Shown here: positions 44,595-56,400 of the stretch, piece by piece | Position numbering within the stretch: position 1 is the first letter of the stretch | Layout: each line of letters begins with the position of its first letter | Program-made: the position numbers and the translations under genes | NCBI RefSeq assembly: GCF_000002985.6 | Contig: NC_003283.11 | Location: 3,100,001 to 3,164,000, forward strand | DNA from: Caenorhabditis elegans | Lineage: Eukaryota; Nematoda; Chromadorea; Rhabditida; Rhabditidae | Reading direction: 5' to 3' | Length of the DNA: 64,000 bases | Notes under the pieces: model-generated | Seen by the model: only the letters and a program-made list of their open reading frames with translations | Told to the model about the DNA's origin: nothing | Databases searched by the model: none

Positions 44595-45202
44595 CTGCAA
44601 TTAAAAAAAAATAAATTTGAAGGATGAAAATGTTTTATCTGAAATAAAGAAAAAGTAGAAAAATGTGTTAGGATTTGATAATTGTTGGATATTCTGATCA
44701 GTCATAGTTGAGTATTCAAACACATATTCTGACTTTGCCCAAAACTAGCAATTATCTCAACTACTAGTTCAATAGATTGTTACATTAAGCTAGAGGTTGA
44801 GATATAATAGTTGGTAGCTAAGAGAACAGTCAAAAAGTACCTATGCATTTGTGACTTATCACAAATTTTCTATTTGAAATTTGTTGGTAGGCAACCAGGC
44901 AGGCTCTATGTGCCTGTCTGGAAGCTTGAAATCTCTAAGAAGAAAAGTTCAGCCCAATATTTATAAACAACAAACAACATGATAAAACAAAGTTGAACAC
45001 TATATTTAAACGGTGAAATTAGAGACGTGCAGTTGTAATTGGAGCAGCATCTTATTTGAGTTTCTTGAGGTTCGGGATTAGGAATTATGCAGAAATTCGA
45101 GCGAAATGTTAATTAGGTTAAATTTGAAAATTGTCTAGTTTAGTGTATCAGCATTCTCAAAGTTTAATATTTTTAAATTATTTTTACAACAGGTCTTTAT
45201 TA

Positions 45203-46906
45203 TTAATTTAAATTTTTATTGAAATTTTCAAAATAAATCCCTTGATCAGCGTTTACATGTGTGTTCAAAGAGTGCTTCAGCTTGACTTTGTTCAGACGAT
45301 CTTTCCTCACAAGTATCAGGATAGAAACCACGGCATATAAGGGGAACGATGAGCTCACTGAAAAAAAGTTTGAGTAGAGAGCAACAGTGGGCGGCGGGCG
45401 GTAGCGGGCGTTAGCGGGAGTCAGCGGGCGATAGCGGGCGGTAGCGGGCGGTAGCGGGTGGTAGCGGGCGGTAGCGGGCGGTAGCGGACGCTATCTTCAA
45501 AGTTTTCAAAACTAACTTTCCACTAGCGATATATACGTGGATTTCTCCATTCCTGCACCAGCCGGGAGAATATACAAGAACATTGCCATATGAATAATCA
45601 TAAAACCTGCTTGTAAATTGGCAAACGTTTTCAGTATTCTCATCGATGTCATATTCTGCTCCAACGAAAACCTATTTGATAGTGAACTGGCTAATTGTTT
45701 TAATCGGAGATTCTGAATTATCATTGATTACACAAAACGTGTTTAATATTAAAGACTTACTTGATTCACCTGAAACAGGTATTGGAATAGTATTCGGCTA
45801 ATAATTTGAACAGTAAGACTTATAGCAAATATTATCTCGACATTACTGAACATTCCAATCTTTACAGCCATGCAGTAAGTCATTACGGGTGTTGCAAATG
45901 AAAAGTTCATGAAGGAATAAAACGTAAAAACCGAGGCTAACAATATCTGAAGTGGCAGTTGAATTTAATTTACAATTTGAAAGCTTCACCTGTAGCATTG
46001 TCACACATATCCCAAGTGTACATCCGGAATATTCATAATTTGAAGATCTTTTTGTTGCAATGTATCTTTCAAGGACTAGTGGTAGTGTAGTCGCACCAAC
46101 GAGCCATATTCCAAGTACATATTGGCATCGGAAGACAAAACATCGTATGGTGCTTGGAGGCATGCTGCAGTAATCCAGTACCATGTAATTGTAGAGGTCT
46201 AGCGAGTGGATAACTATTCTGAAACAAGATATGAGTATTTATTAGGGCTTCCGTGAATGTGATAAAAGCCTGCCTATTGCAGCGAGGTGCATCCTCTGTT
46301 TAGTGCAGCGCGGAACCCAAAAAGTGTCGGCCGCGTCGAAAAAATCGCCTTTCGCACTATATGGTGTCATCACCTAGTCTTTGTCTTCTCGCCAAAGTGC
46401 AAAAATTGGGCGAGAGGCCTGCATCAGGAAGCCTGAAACTGCTCCTGTCGCCTACGTGTTAGCCTCACGAAAATGCCTGCCTTTTGCCGCAAGCCTCGCC
46501 TCATGTATAGTGCGGCGCGGAACCTAGAAATTGTCAACCGCGGAGAAAAAATTGCCTTTTGCGCTATGTGGTGTAATCACCAAGCCTTTGTCTTCCCCCC
46601 ATAGAGCAGAATAGAGACGAAAAGCCGGCAGGTTGAAGACAGGCGTCCCTGAAACCGTGCCTACCTCCCATGGAAGCTCTACTATATTTTACTAACAGTT
46701 ATGAATTACCTACTATAGCAATGTAGTATAAATCCAATTAAGTGAACTTGTAATATGATCTTAACATTAATGTGGAAGGATTTTGAAATTGGAGATTTCC
46801 ATAAGCAATAACTTGCAGTAATTAATAGTGGAAACGCAATTATACTCGATAGCAGTTGAAATATCAGAGTAAACTTCAAGACTAACGACGTTGAAAGTTG
46901 TTCCAT
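45203..46906 (-). CDS. Srab-type seven-transmembrane chemoreceptor (cluster copy 3), start codon changed
   Basis: Exons 46906(46936)-46710, 46218-45990, 45946-45761, 45712-45517 and 45357-45203, with exon lengths matching copies 1 and 2. At the position of the usual ATG, directly behind the acceptor GGCAG, the sequence reads TGG (46936-46934). The next in-frame ATG is ten codons on (MEQLSTSLVLK at 46906), giving 320 residues with TM1 still complete. Donor 1 is placed at GTAATT to keep HCYSR in phase. Motifs: YCSMPPSTIRCFVF, GATTLPLVLERYIATK and NRFSLEQNMTSMRILK. Probably translatable from the internal Met, but possibly impaired. Intron 1 has a large dispersed repeat and intron 4 a minisatellite. 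Confidence 0.7.
45389..45490. repeat. GC-rich ~10-bp minisatellite in Srab copy 3 intron 4
   Basis: About ten units of GGGCGGTAGC with variants GTTAGC, AGTCAGC, GATAGC. The unit is close to that at 32204-32450 in tat-6. The array nearly fills the intron. Confidence 0.85.
46237..46680. repeat. Tandem pair of dispersed repeats in Srab copy 3 intron 1
   Basis: Two related halves: AGTGCAGCGCGGAACCCAAAAAGTGTC near 46299 and TATAGTGCGGCGCGGAACC near 46506, each followed by a TTGCCTTT(T/C)GC(A/G)C and a TGGTGT block. It begins TAGGGCTTCCGTG and ends CCCATGGAAGCTCTA, consistent with inverted element termini. Confidence 0.75.
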
Positions 46907-46936
46907 CGTTTGACAGTTTTCCTGGTAAACTGACCA

Positions 46937-48214
46937 CTGCCTATAACTAGAAGTTAGTTTTTAGCTATCTCTGAGGTAGCAGTAGAAGTTTCAGAAAATG
47001 TATTCTTACCTCAACTTTTCTAGTATTGACATAATTACTGACCAAGTTGGAACCTGTAAGACAATTTGTAGTATTCGGATTTAAATTGGAGAACTGGTAA
47101 AAAACTGGCTGGCCTAAGCAAAAACAAATTTTCGGAGAAAATTTTCCGGCGGGAAATGTATGTACATTTTAAAACAAGAAAAACAAAAAAAAAACATTTG
47201 AAATTAAAAAACCAACATATTAAAAGACCGCAAAATTTGTAAAAAATTGAAAAATATATGAAATTTCGGAACCTACGAAATAAGTTCCAACTAGAACCAT
47301 TCCAAAAATAATAAAAGTTTTCCTGGTAGGTGATTTACAATTATTTCTTGGCAATGTGCATAGACAAGGTAATAAAATTTGATTTATTCATCTAGCACAT
47401 GATTTGATTTACGATCTCTGACGTTTATTCATATATTGTGTTGAGTAAGAGGGAAAATGAAAAATTTGACACAACCTGGAATTATTAGCCAGGATTTTGA
47501 TCTTAAAATAATTAATCTCAAATTTTCAGTATCTTTTTAAACATGTTTGAAGCCCTTAATTTGCTTCAATTTGTTTTTTTGGGTGCTTTGAAGAATTCAT
47601 AAAAACAGTGAAAATGTTTCGATCGAGTTGGGTATTTTTGAAAGATGTGTTCGAGAAACCAATGAGAATGTTTTGGCAAAAGTTTCTGAGTTACATGACA
47701 TAGCAAAAACAACTTCCCATTAAAAAACATTATCTTAATTCGAAAGAAAAATCGGCACATGAGAGGTCTGCCGCTATTAATTACGGAAAGAGGGAAACTT
47801 TATGTAAATTTATGTAAGCTTTTTGTGCCAATCTTGCAAAATGATTCTGAAACAATTGTGAGAAAACAATACGTTGCGGCGGTGCACGTTGACCGTCCAC
47901 TTTTTTCAAACGCCGGACGTACACCATCTGATTTCGACGGGTAAATGACTCCGATCCATACTTTGACGGACCACGCGCATATTTAATTTCTGCCTACCTA
48001 CGTGCCTGCCTACATACGTATTTACATGCCTTGCATGCATATTTACGACCGTTCTCTATACCTGCCTACCTATCTACGCATGTCCCTGACAAAAAAAGAC
48101 GTCAGGTTGTGAACGAATAACGGAAATATATTATTTTCTTTTCCTATCACTCAGATTCTTTGCACATTATCGAAAATGCGAAAGTTTTTTTTTTAATTCA
48201 TTCAAATTGTAAAA
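46937..48214. other. Intergenic region between Srab copy 3 and the Srt pseudogene
   Basis: AT-rich. Around 47990-48080 there is a TGCCTACCTACGTGCCTG-type repeat cluster similar to the one in the STELLO intron. Open frames of about 60 codons show no recognisable protein. Confidence 0.55.
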
Positions 48215-49489
48215 TTAAATTTTCACATCCATTTCAACAACTGTTTTTAATACTTTTGATTCCTTCTTCTTCTTCTCCCCAAACAGCAAATCGAGTTTGA
48301 TTTTTTGAAAAAATCTTTTTCGAATTGTTGTGTTAAAAATCAGATATATAAATACTGGACTTCCATGCACAAATTGCCAGATGAAGTGAGTCGACATTGT
48401 CATCCATTTTGGTACTTCAATTACATTCATCAGAACTGCAATCAATGCCCCAAACTGATTGATAGTGCAAATGAATGTTGATTGGAGAAGCACTTGATTT
48501 TTCTACAATTTTGATAACTCTTCAAATTTATTTAATGCAAACTGCTCACCGTATTCTGAAGCTTTGTCGACTGCGCTTGAGCCAATTTTTTCAGATTGTT
48601 TCCAATGATCCAGCGGAATGGTGTGTAAACTATGCAAGTTAGCGTCACAACTGAAAAGTTATTAGCTGTCACTGGGCGATTGAAGTATTCCGAAGCTCTT
48701 CCGGGAAAGATCATCGGCGAGTATCACTAGGCAATGTATTTGGAATTGAAGGGGGTTTGGAACAAGAAGTAGGTAAAGTAAATTACTGGAAACATGAGTA
48801 TAACGTAGGTTTTTCTTCTGTAACAATCGACTAATCGATATTTTAGACGAATTAATTTTTCTGCCGAACCCGTCAAAAAGTCGCTTTGCAAGAACAAGCT
48901 TTGTCATTACCAATATACGATTTGCTACGAGAAACAGAGAAGTCATACATGAGCTGCACCACAATCCGCACACAATCATTCCGGAGATGTAAATTATCGT
49001 TGGGTGGGAGCAATACACATCTCCATTGAGAGCAAGCCAACCAGTCAAGATAGAGATGACATAGATGATGATAAAGTCAGTTAAGCCGAGATTTTTAGGT
49101 ACATTATTTTGAAGCAAGAAGTTTTGAATTGTTCCTTTTCAAACATTATGGAGAGGATCGGAAGGTAGAGAACCTGAAATTTGGAAATGGACGGTTAGAA
49201 AGGTGTTCTATAGTGCTTGGGCAACTATTGCCACTACTGTACACCGGAAAGATGATCGTGTGTCTAAAAAAAATATATATATATAAATATCCTACATCGA
49301 CCGTAATACCATAAGCCATCAATATTGGCCCAAGAACCGGCCATTTTCTTCCACCAAGTTCTGACCACTCTTCGGATACGTGATTACTGAAAAGCTAAAA
49401 TAACACGGAACTGAATTCTTGAACTTTTATTACCTGCAATTGTACAGTGGAATTTTATCAATTGATCCGTAGGATATGATATTGTTCAT
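48215..49489 (-). pseudogene. Srt-family chemoreceptor pseudogene
   Basis: Exons 49489-49434, 49386-49302, 49173-48870, 48817-48550 and 48502-48215. The start MNNIISYGSIDKIPLYNCSN followed by W-S-E-L-G-G and YLPILSIMF, the SCFKIM motif, GDVYCSHPTIIYISGMIVCG, LFDGRKTYVILMFPVIYFTY and HGSPVFIYLIFNTTIRKRF are diagnostic of the Srt class. Two defects: the frame shifts between SCFKIM and GLTDFIIIY (near 49085-49100), and exon 4 has two tandem in-frame stops (TAG TGA, 48729-48724) after NSKYIA, where the frame then resumes with YSPMIFPGRASEYFNRP. Splicing cannot remove them. The rest of the gene is well preserved, so inactivation is recent, or the allele is strain-specific. Confidence 0.75.
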
Positions 49490-49886
49490 TTTTGAGAATA
49501 AAACAATTTTTGGAGAAGGCTTCAAAACATAATAATGCTCATAGAAATGGGCGCTGGCGGAAATTAGTCTGATAACTAATCAAAAAAGAAGGTTTCCTAT
49601 TATGCCCCCGTCTATTATTACATATTTTTCGTGAACATGGAAATCGTGGGAATATTCAGACATCTCATTGCATCGTGAGTCGTAGCGTCAAATTCTTAGC
49701 AATTTTGCGCGCCTGGCTCGAACTTGAGTCACACGTCTCTTCGCGTTGTTCACGTAACTTTTTTTACCGGAAAAATCTTCCGAGGAAGTAAGAAATAAAA
49801 ATAAAATTAGAAAAAAACATTTTGCAAACGTGTGAATACATTGTAAAAAACCGCGATAGCAAGTAACCTTTCTTTAGATTGAACTA

Positions 49887-50395
49887 GGGCTCCTAGCTGA
49901 GCGAGGCTCAAAATGGCGCGGACCTCACGTCGGCTGGTCCCGCTCTGTGTGGGCAAGAAAATACGCAAGGTAGTTATTTGGAAGCGGCCCACATGTTCGG
50001 GGTTCCGCGCCGCGGTTTGAGTGATGCCGTTGCGGCGACCTCATGGGAGCCCTAGTTTTAATTAGGGCTTCCAGCTGAGTGATGCGCGAAATGCGGGCCT
50101 CACGCCGGCCGGCCTCGCGCCGACGCCGGGCGCCGCTGTGTGTGTGAAATGAAGTGCGAGAGGTAGTTATTTTAAGCGGCCGACACGTTCGGGGTTCCGC
50201 AGCTTTGCGTGAAATGAGTAGCTTGGTGTGTATGCAACGTAGTGTGAAGAGGTGGTTGTTCGGAAGCGGCCGACACGTTCGCGGTTACGCGCCTCACTAT
50301 ACATGCGGCGTGGATGACGCCGTGAGGCCGCGCGGCAACAGCTGAGGCCGGCGGAGGCGCCTTTGTGGCGATCTCATAGGAGCCCTAGTTTTAAT
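49887..50395. repeat. Two adjacent GC-rich dispersed foldback repeats
   Basis: First copy ~49887-50053 (TAGGGCTCCTAGCTGAGCGAG to GACCTCATGGGAGCCCTAG); second ~50061-50392 (TAGGGCTTCCAGCTGAGTG to GATCTCATAGGAGCCCTAG). Both have TAGGGCT/AGCCCTA termini; the second has a duplicated core with GTAGTTATTTTAAGCGGCC and GTGGTTGTTCGGAAGCGGCC. These are the clearest full copies of the family in the window. Confidence 0.85.
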
Positions 50396-50487
50396 GATGA
50401 AAATTGTGAATTTTATTAAAGGAAAAATATATTGATCACATTTATCTACACTACTTTTGTATTATAAAAAGAATCAGTACTGTCCAA

Positions 50488-51962
50488 TTAATTCCAAGAT
50501 TTTTTGAAATTTTCAAAGTATATACTTTGGTCCGCATTCACGTGGCTTTGCAATGTTTTTTTGATCTTCACCTTATTCTCCTTTGCTCTTTTGAAGAGTA
50601 TCACCATGGAGATCACTGCATATAATGGATAAGATCCGCTCACTGAAAATCTTGAAGTATTGAAAAACATTAAATTTTTATTCTTTCAGCTTCAAAATTT
50701 TCTAATTTTCGAACTCACATTCGATGAACGCGACATAGGTGGAGGTACTCATTTGTTCCCCAAACTGCATAATGACCAGAAAAAATACAATATGTATGAC
50801 AACAAAAACCGATTGCATATTTGCGAATAGTTTTAGTGTCTTCATTGATTTCAAATTTTGTTCTAGAGAAAATCGGTTTGAAAGTGTTGCGGTCAATCCC
50901 TTAGCCCTCAGCTCCTGTAAAGGAAATTTATATGTATAAGCTTTTTCTAATTTAAAATTTGGTAACTCACCTCATTCAATTTAAACAAAAAGTGAAAAAT
51001 AATTCTTCCACCTATTTGAATAATTAAGCAGCCAATAAATGCTTTCTCAATATTGGTAACAAAACCAGGTTTTACTGCAGTACAGTAATTCATAACAGGT
51101 TGTGAAAATGGGAAACTTAAAAAAGAATAGTAGTTTGCTACTGCGGCAATTGATAACTGCAAAGATTCCAATTCAACATTTCAATATTTAAAAAAAATTT
51201 AAATTACTTGTAAAATTGCCATACATAATCCTAGGAAACAACTAGAATGTTCATATTTTGAAGAGCGGACTGTAGCGACGTATCGTTCAATGGCAAGGGC
51301 TACTGTAGTTGCGCCAACCAACCATAGGCCAAATCCATATTGAACACGGAAGACAAAACATCGCATTGTTTTTGCTGGCATGTTACAATAGTCAAGCATG
51401 GTATAGCTGTAGAGATCAGTGGAATGAAGGAATATTCTACAAAAAATCATGTTCTTTTTACTGTTTTATATAGCGTATTTCTTAGGTCCTTAAGCTCAGC
51501 ACGATGACCAAATTGGCGAACTAAGTTTTTTTTTTTGCAACACTTTTTGGACTATAACTCAAAAATAGGCTGAGCTAGCAGAATTTTGTCAACTAGCATA
51601 ATATTCTCTGAGAAATTCTGCACATTTTTATTTAAAAAAGCTCTTAAAATTGTGTTTTTCTTTAACCTTTTCCCCGTTTTCAAAAAAAACAATGATAGGG
51701 CACGTTCAATTTTGCAGTTCAAAATTGAAATTTACCTATTCAAAGAATGCAGAAAAAAACCAAACAGATGAAGTTGGAATATGATAATCACATTAAAATG
51801 AAATAGTTTAGATGTTTGTGACTTCCAAATGTAGAAGCTAGAAAAAATAACCAATGGGACAGCAATAAGACTAGAGACCAGCTCAAATAGTATAGTACAT
51901 CGGAGAAATAAGGAGGAAGAAATGTGCTCCATCATTTGGCAATGTTCCCGGTATGATGTCAT
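50488..51962 (-). CDS. Srab-type seven-transmembrane chemoreceptor (cluster copy 4)
   Basis: Exons 51962-51736, 51436-51208, 51156-50971, 50914-50719 and 50642-50488, the same five exon lengths as copies 1 and 2, giving 330 residues. The start is MTSYREHCQMMEHISS. Motifs: KLFHFNVIIIFQLHLFGFF, YCNMPAKTMRCFVFRVQY, GATTVALAIERYVATV, NRFSLEQNLKSMKTLK and SHVNADQSIYFENFK. All borders are GT-AG and no stop interrupts the frame. Likely functional receptor of sensory neurons, ligand unknown. Confidence 0.8.
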
Positions 51963-53484
51963 TTTAAATTGTCTGAAATTTAAAATGTCTTTAAAATTTT
52001 AAATATACCAATAACTTTTTTATAAATTGAAATATAAAAAGTAATAAAAAATAAACTAATAACTTTCAGTTGCTTTAAGATAATAAAGTACCTTTGCATA
52101 CTAATTAACATTTCTCGGGAGTCTCAGCTATACAAGTACACAAAATTTGTTTTGAGCAAGTATTTTGGGTAAGGTCATTATACAATTACGTTTTCAGTAT
52201 TCTGACACTGTGAAAATTTGAAAATGTAATTCTAGAAAAAGTGAGCACGAGCAAATCTTTAAAAAAAATACTGTTGTTTATTTTAATAATATAACGTATA
52301 TTTTTAGATATTTAAACTTTTCTTAACAACTTTTAGCCAAAAAAAATCTATAAAAATAGTTTCAAATTTATCAGATTTTATCGCGGTTCTCTTTGGGTTT
52401 ATCAAAAAATTGTTTACTAGCCATATACGTAGTCTTTTTATAAATTTTTACAGTAAAACATGTTTTGATAAAATATAAGACAAACGAGATATGAGCCGCC
52501 TGAGTAGAGTTTGATGTACGTTGATTGCCAAAAACTGTGTCAGTTTTTAGGTTTTTGTTGATTTTTATTTTATTTTCAAGTGAGCTTAACCCAAAACCAG
52601 TTTGGCAAAAAACTTTATATAAAAAATATTGATATTATTTACGTCTACATGTTCGCTGTTACCGCATGTTATTAATTTAACTCCGGAAAGAGTTAGAGCG
52701 TCTGACCTCTTCCGGGTCCAATTTTCAAAACTTTCTTGGAATGTCTGTAGCTCGAGAACGTAATGTTTGTACCCGCACAATGTCAGCCGCTTTAACTTTT
52801 TGCACAGTGGATTTGACAGACAAAATTGGTTGTTCTAAAGTATTTGTTGGGAAATGCATTTGTTGTTTTTTTGAAAATTGGTACTTATGGGTTTTGTTCC
52901 TCCCAAAATGTTTTAATTTTCCAAAATGTCATTTTCCACCTTTCAAATTAAATTCTTACCAAGAAATTTTAGCTAATGCACAGTTCAAAATGTGTTATCA
53001 CACTTTCAAACAAAATTCTGAAAGCTACAAAATTCTTCAAAATTTCAAAATGTTCCTGATTATTTTTTGGAATAGTTTGAGCATTTAAACTAAACCCTAC
53101 CTGAAATTTTGAAAAAAAATGCACGAAAAGCTAAAAACGTCAATAAATGTCATATAATTTAACCGTGAAGTAAGTTAAATTTTATTTGTTTCAATTTACA
53201 TGTTTCAAAAAATTAATTTTTTAAAAATTCATTGATAAAAAGTCTTTAAAATATTATATGAAAATGCATATTGAAAATCATTTCTTCCATTATAAATCAC
53301 CATATTCTCTTGTTTTCGTGACTTTGTTTTTCACATAGACCTCATAGAATGCTAATAAAATTTTTAACAACGTTGACATGACTAAACAAGCTAAGACTAT
53401 ATTTCCTTGTAAAAAATCAATTCATTCAAATTTTCAATAACATGTTAGGGTTGGCGTATTAAATAACAAAAATTGTGAAAAAAT
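51963..53484. other. AT-rich intergenic region, 1.5 kb
   Basis: No supported gene. A 115-codon plus-strand frame at 52741-53088 is Phe/Cys-rich, has no signal or domain and no splice support. The upstream region of Srab copy 4 lies here. Confidence 0.55.
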
Positions 53485-55172
53485 TTAATTCCAAGACTTA
53501 TTAAAATTCTCAAAATAATTATTCTGGTCTGCACTCATATGGACTTCCAGCTCCTTTTTCAGCCGAACTTTGTTTACTTGAGCCTTCTTCAACAATGCCA
53601 CAATTGAAATAATGGCATATAAGGGGTAGGAGCCACTCCCTGAAAATTATTGTTTTCCCAAAACTTTATATTTTTCAGTTTTACTGTTTCATCAAAATTG
53701 AAATGTTTTTTTCTTCAGATATTTGATGTTTTACAAAAACTGTGTGCTTACACAACTATAATTAGGAAATCAGATACATACATTGTCATGAAACATCATA
53801 ACACCGTATATTTTATGACTCACATTCAAGTAGAGCCAAGTAAGTAGAAGATTCAAGTTCTGCGCCAAATTTCAATAAGAATAGAAAAAACATAATATGG
53901 ATAACTTGAAATCCAGTTTGTAAATTTGCAAATAGTTTCAATGTTCTCATAGACTTTAGGTTTTGCTCCAAAGAATATCGATTTGACAATGAACATGTGA
54001 TTTGTTTTGCCCGGAGCCTCTAAAATTAGAGTATACAGCTTATACCTTTTTAGTGAACACCTACATACCTCATTCAAGTTAAACAAGTACTGAAAAATAA
54101 CTCTTCCAACTATTTGAGCAAGGAGGATAATATGGAAAATCACTTCGACGTTAGTAACAAATCCCTGCTTGATAGCTGTGCAGTAGGGCATAAAAGGTTC
54201 CTTGAATGGAAATATTAAGAATGCATAATAAGTTGTCATAGTTGCAATTGAAAACTTAAATTTTTCAAAAAAGTTTTAAAATTTTCGAAGAACTGGGTTT
54301 ACCTGCTTAATAGCCATATAAATCCCCAACGCACACCCAGTTTGTTCATATTTTGACGATTTAATTGTTGCAATATATCTTTCAATTACCAGTGGAATTG
54401 TAGTTGCTCCAACTAAACATAGGCCAAATACATATTGAACGCGGAGCACAAAACATCGAGTTGTGCTTGCAGGCATGTCACAGTAGTCAAGGATCAGGTA
54501 GTTGTGAAGGTCAATGGTGTGAAGCACTATTCTGGAATCAGAATTGGAATGCATTGCATATTTAGACCACTTGCGTGTCTTTTGGAGTGTCAAAAAATTT
54601 GGCAATTATCGAGAACACAAATTTCGAATAAAATACTCAAAAAGCAGTAATAAACTATTTTTACTGTAGTAAATTTTTTCTTTCTCAACTCGTAAAAACC
54701 TGAAAATTTTAAAATTTTTTCGATAATTTTAGTTTTTGTTGGTTGCCGGATTGTTGAACCGCCAGGAATTTGAATTGCCAAAAACTAGTAATATTAGAAA
54801 TACCTTTTTTAATAGGTTTATATTAAGTGTTTAAATGTTGTGGAATTTTTTCAGTTCCAAAAAAACTAAAATTATTAAAATTATTAAACCATTCGTTTTA
54901 CGAATTTTAATTGTTGAGTTATAGTAACATCACAAAAATTATAACCTGTTCGAGCAATGCAAAAAAAATCCGAACCAATGAACTTGAAATATAATTATTA
55001 CATTGACGTGGAATAATCTTGCAACTTGCGCAGTCCATAAACTATAACTCGCTACAATAACCATTGTTAAAGCCAAAAGACTAGATGCAAGTTGAAATGT
55101 TATAGTGAATCGGAGGAATATGGACGAAGACAGGGATTCCATTATTTTGCATTGTTCCTGATATGGTGTCAT
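53485..55172 (-). pseudogene. Srab-type chemoreceptor (cluster copy 5), single-base frameshift
   Basis: Exons 55172-54946, 54531-54303, 54254-54069, 54020-53824 and 53639-53485. Lengths match the other copies except exon 4, which is 197 nt instead of 196. The extra base is near 54000 (CAAATTCACATG where CAAATCACATG would keep frame): current reading after RLRAKQ becomes IHMFIVKSIFF, while the shifted frame restores the family NRYSLEQNLKSMRTLK. Start MTPYQEQCKIMESL and YCDMPASTTRCFVLRVQY, GATTIPLVIERYIATI are intact. Truncation would remove TM6, TM7 and the tail. Pseudogene, loss-of-function allele or base error. Confidence 0.75.
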
Positions 55173-55504
55173 CTGAAATATTTGGAAAATTTTTTTGGAG
55201 CCCTAGCATTAAATAAATGCATGCTCCTGAAATGCATAAAGTATTGCTAAAAATAAATTTTTTTCCAAATTAAATATTTTAAAATAAAAAAAAATTGAGA
55301 TTCATGAAAAGTTCTCGTAGAAAAGTTTTGGCTGAAAACAAAAAAAAAGCACACATAGAAATTTTTCTGAGAGATGTGCTAATGAGTTGGGAATCAGAAA
55401 GCCATAATACTATGAAATATAGTATTGTGACCTCATCTTTTAAAATTTGATAAAAACATCCATCGAAACATGAGTCAAAATTTGTTTGCGTGATTGGTTT
55501 TTTG

Positions 55505-56400
55505 GAAGGCCCAAACTCCCAGGGGGCAAAAAATTAGGGGGCATCGTGTTCTTAGGGGGCATTTACTCCAAGGGGGCATCACTCATAGGGGGCATTAGGG
55601 GTCAATGTTCTTAGGGGGCATTTTCAAAAGTCTCAAAGGGGGCAAAGTTTTAAATGAGTATTTGTTAAGGATACGATTTTTAATGATTTGTCAAAAATGG
55701 AATTCGGCCTTAAATACTAATTAAACACTTTGAAATGGAAAAATTATGATGTTTTATTTGTCTTGTTTATTAACAATATTTTGAAAAGTGTATGTTTTCG
55801 GTGGGCAACTTGTTATATTTGTATCTTTACAGTCATCCAAGATAGTTGTTCAAAAGTTTTAGATACTACAGAAAATAGTTTTTAAACAATTTTGGATGTG
55901 CTCTCACGAAAAATTAATGGAATTGTCAAGAGCGGGGATGTAGACATAATACATTCCAAAATCTTATAGCTCCGTTCGTGTGTGATATAAGAAAAAGTGG
56001 TCAACTGAAAAGTCGTCACCCTGTATAGTAATCAGCAAATTATTAGTTTAAACTTTTTGTCTATATTGGATGACTGTAAAGATACAAATATAACAAGTTG
56101 CCCACCGAAAAAATGCACTTTTCAAAATATTGTTAATAAACAAGACAAATAAAACATCATAATTTTTCCATTTCAAAGTGTTTAATTAGTATTTAAGGCC
56201 GAATTCCATTTTTGACAAATCATTAAAAATCGTATCCTTAACAAATACTCATTTAAAACTTTGCCCCCTTTGAGACTTTTGAAAATGCCCCCTAAGAACA
56301 TTGACCCCTAATGCCCCCTATGAGTGATGCCCCCTTGGAGTAAATGCCCCCTAAGAACACGATGCCCCCTCATTTTTTGCCCCCTGGGAGTTTGGGCCTT
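55505..56400. mobile_element. Long foldback element with repeated AGGGGGC motifs
   Basis: Near-identical inverted arms of ~335 bp, 55505-55840 and 56066-56400, separated by a 225-bp unique centre. The distal ~140 bp of each ar m hold seven AGGGGGC motifs and one AGGGGTC at irregular spacing; the proximal part ends AGTCATCCAA / TTGGATGACT. No transposase frame is present, so it would be non-autonomous. A transcript would form a long hairpin. The arms differ at only a few positions, which implies recent insertion or ongoing gene conversion. Confidence 0.85.

Noticed and set aside
52741-53088. 115-codon plus-strand open frame in the Srab cluster
   Set aside because: Phe/Cys-rich translation, no signal peptide or domain, no splice or promoter context; consistent with chance in AT-rich DNA.
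53680-53700. CTGTTTCA motif resembling a 21U-RNA (piRNA) upstream box
   Set aside because: Single isolated occurrence (another at 37508) with no clustering; expected by chance in this sequence.
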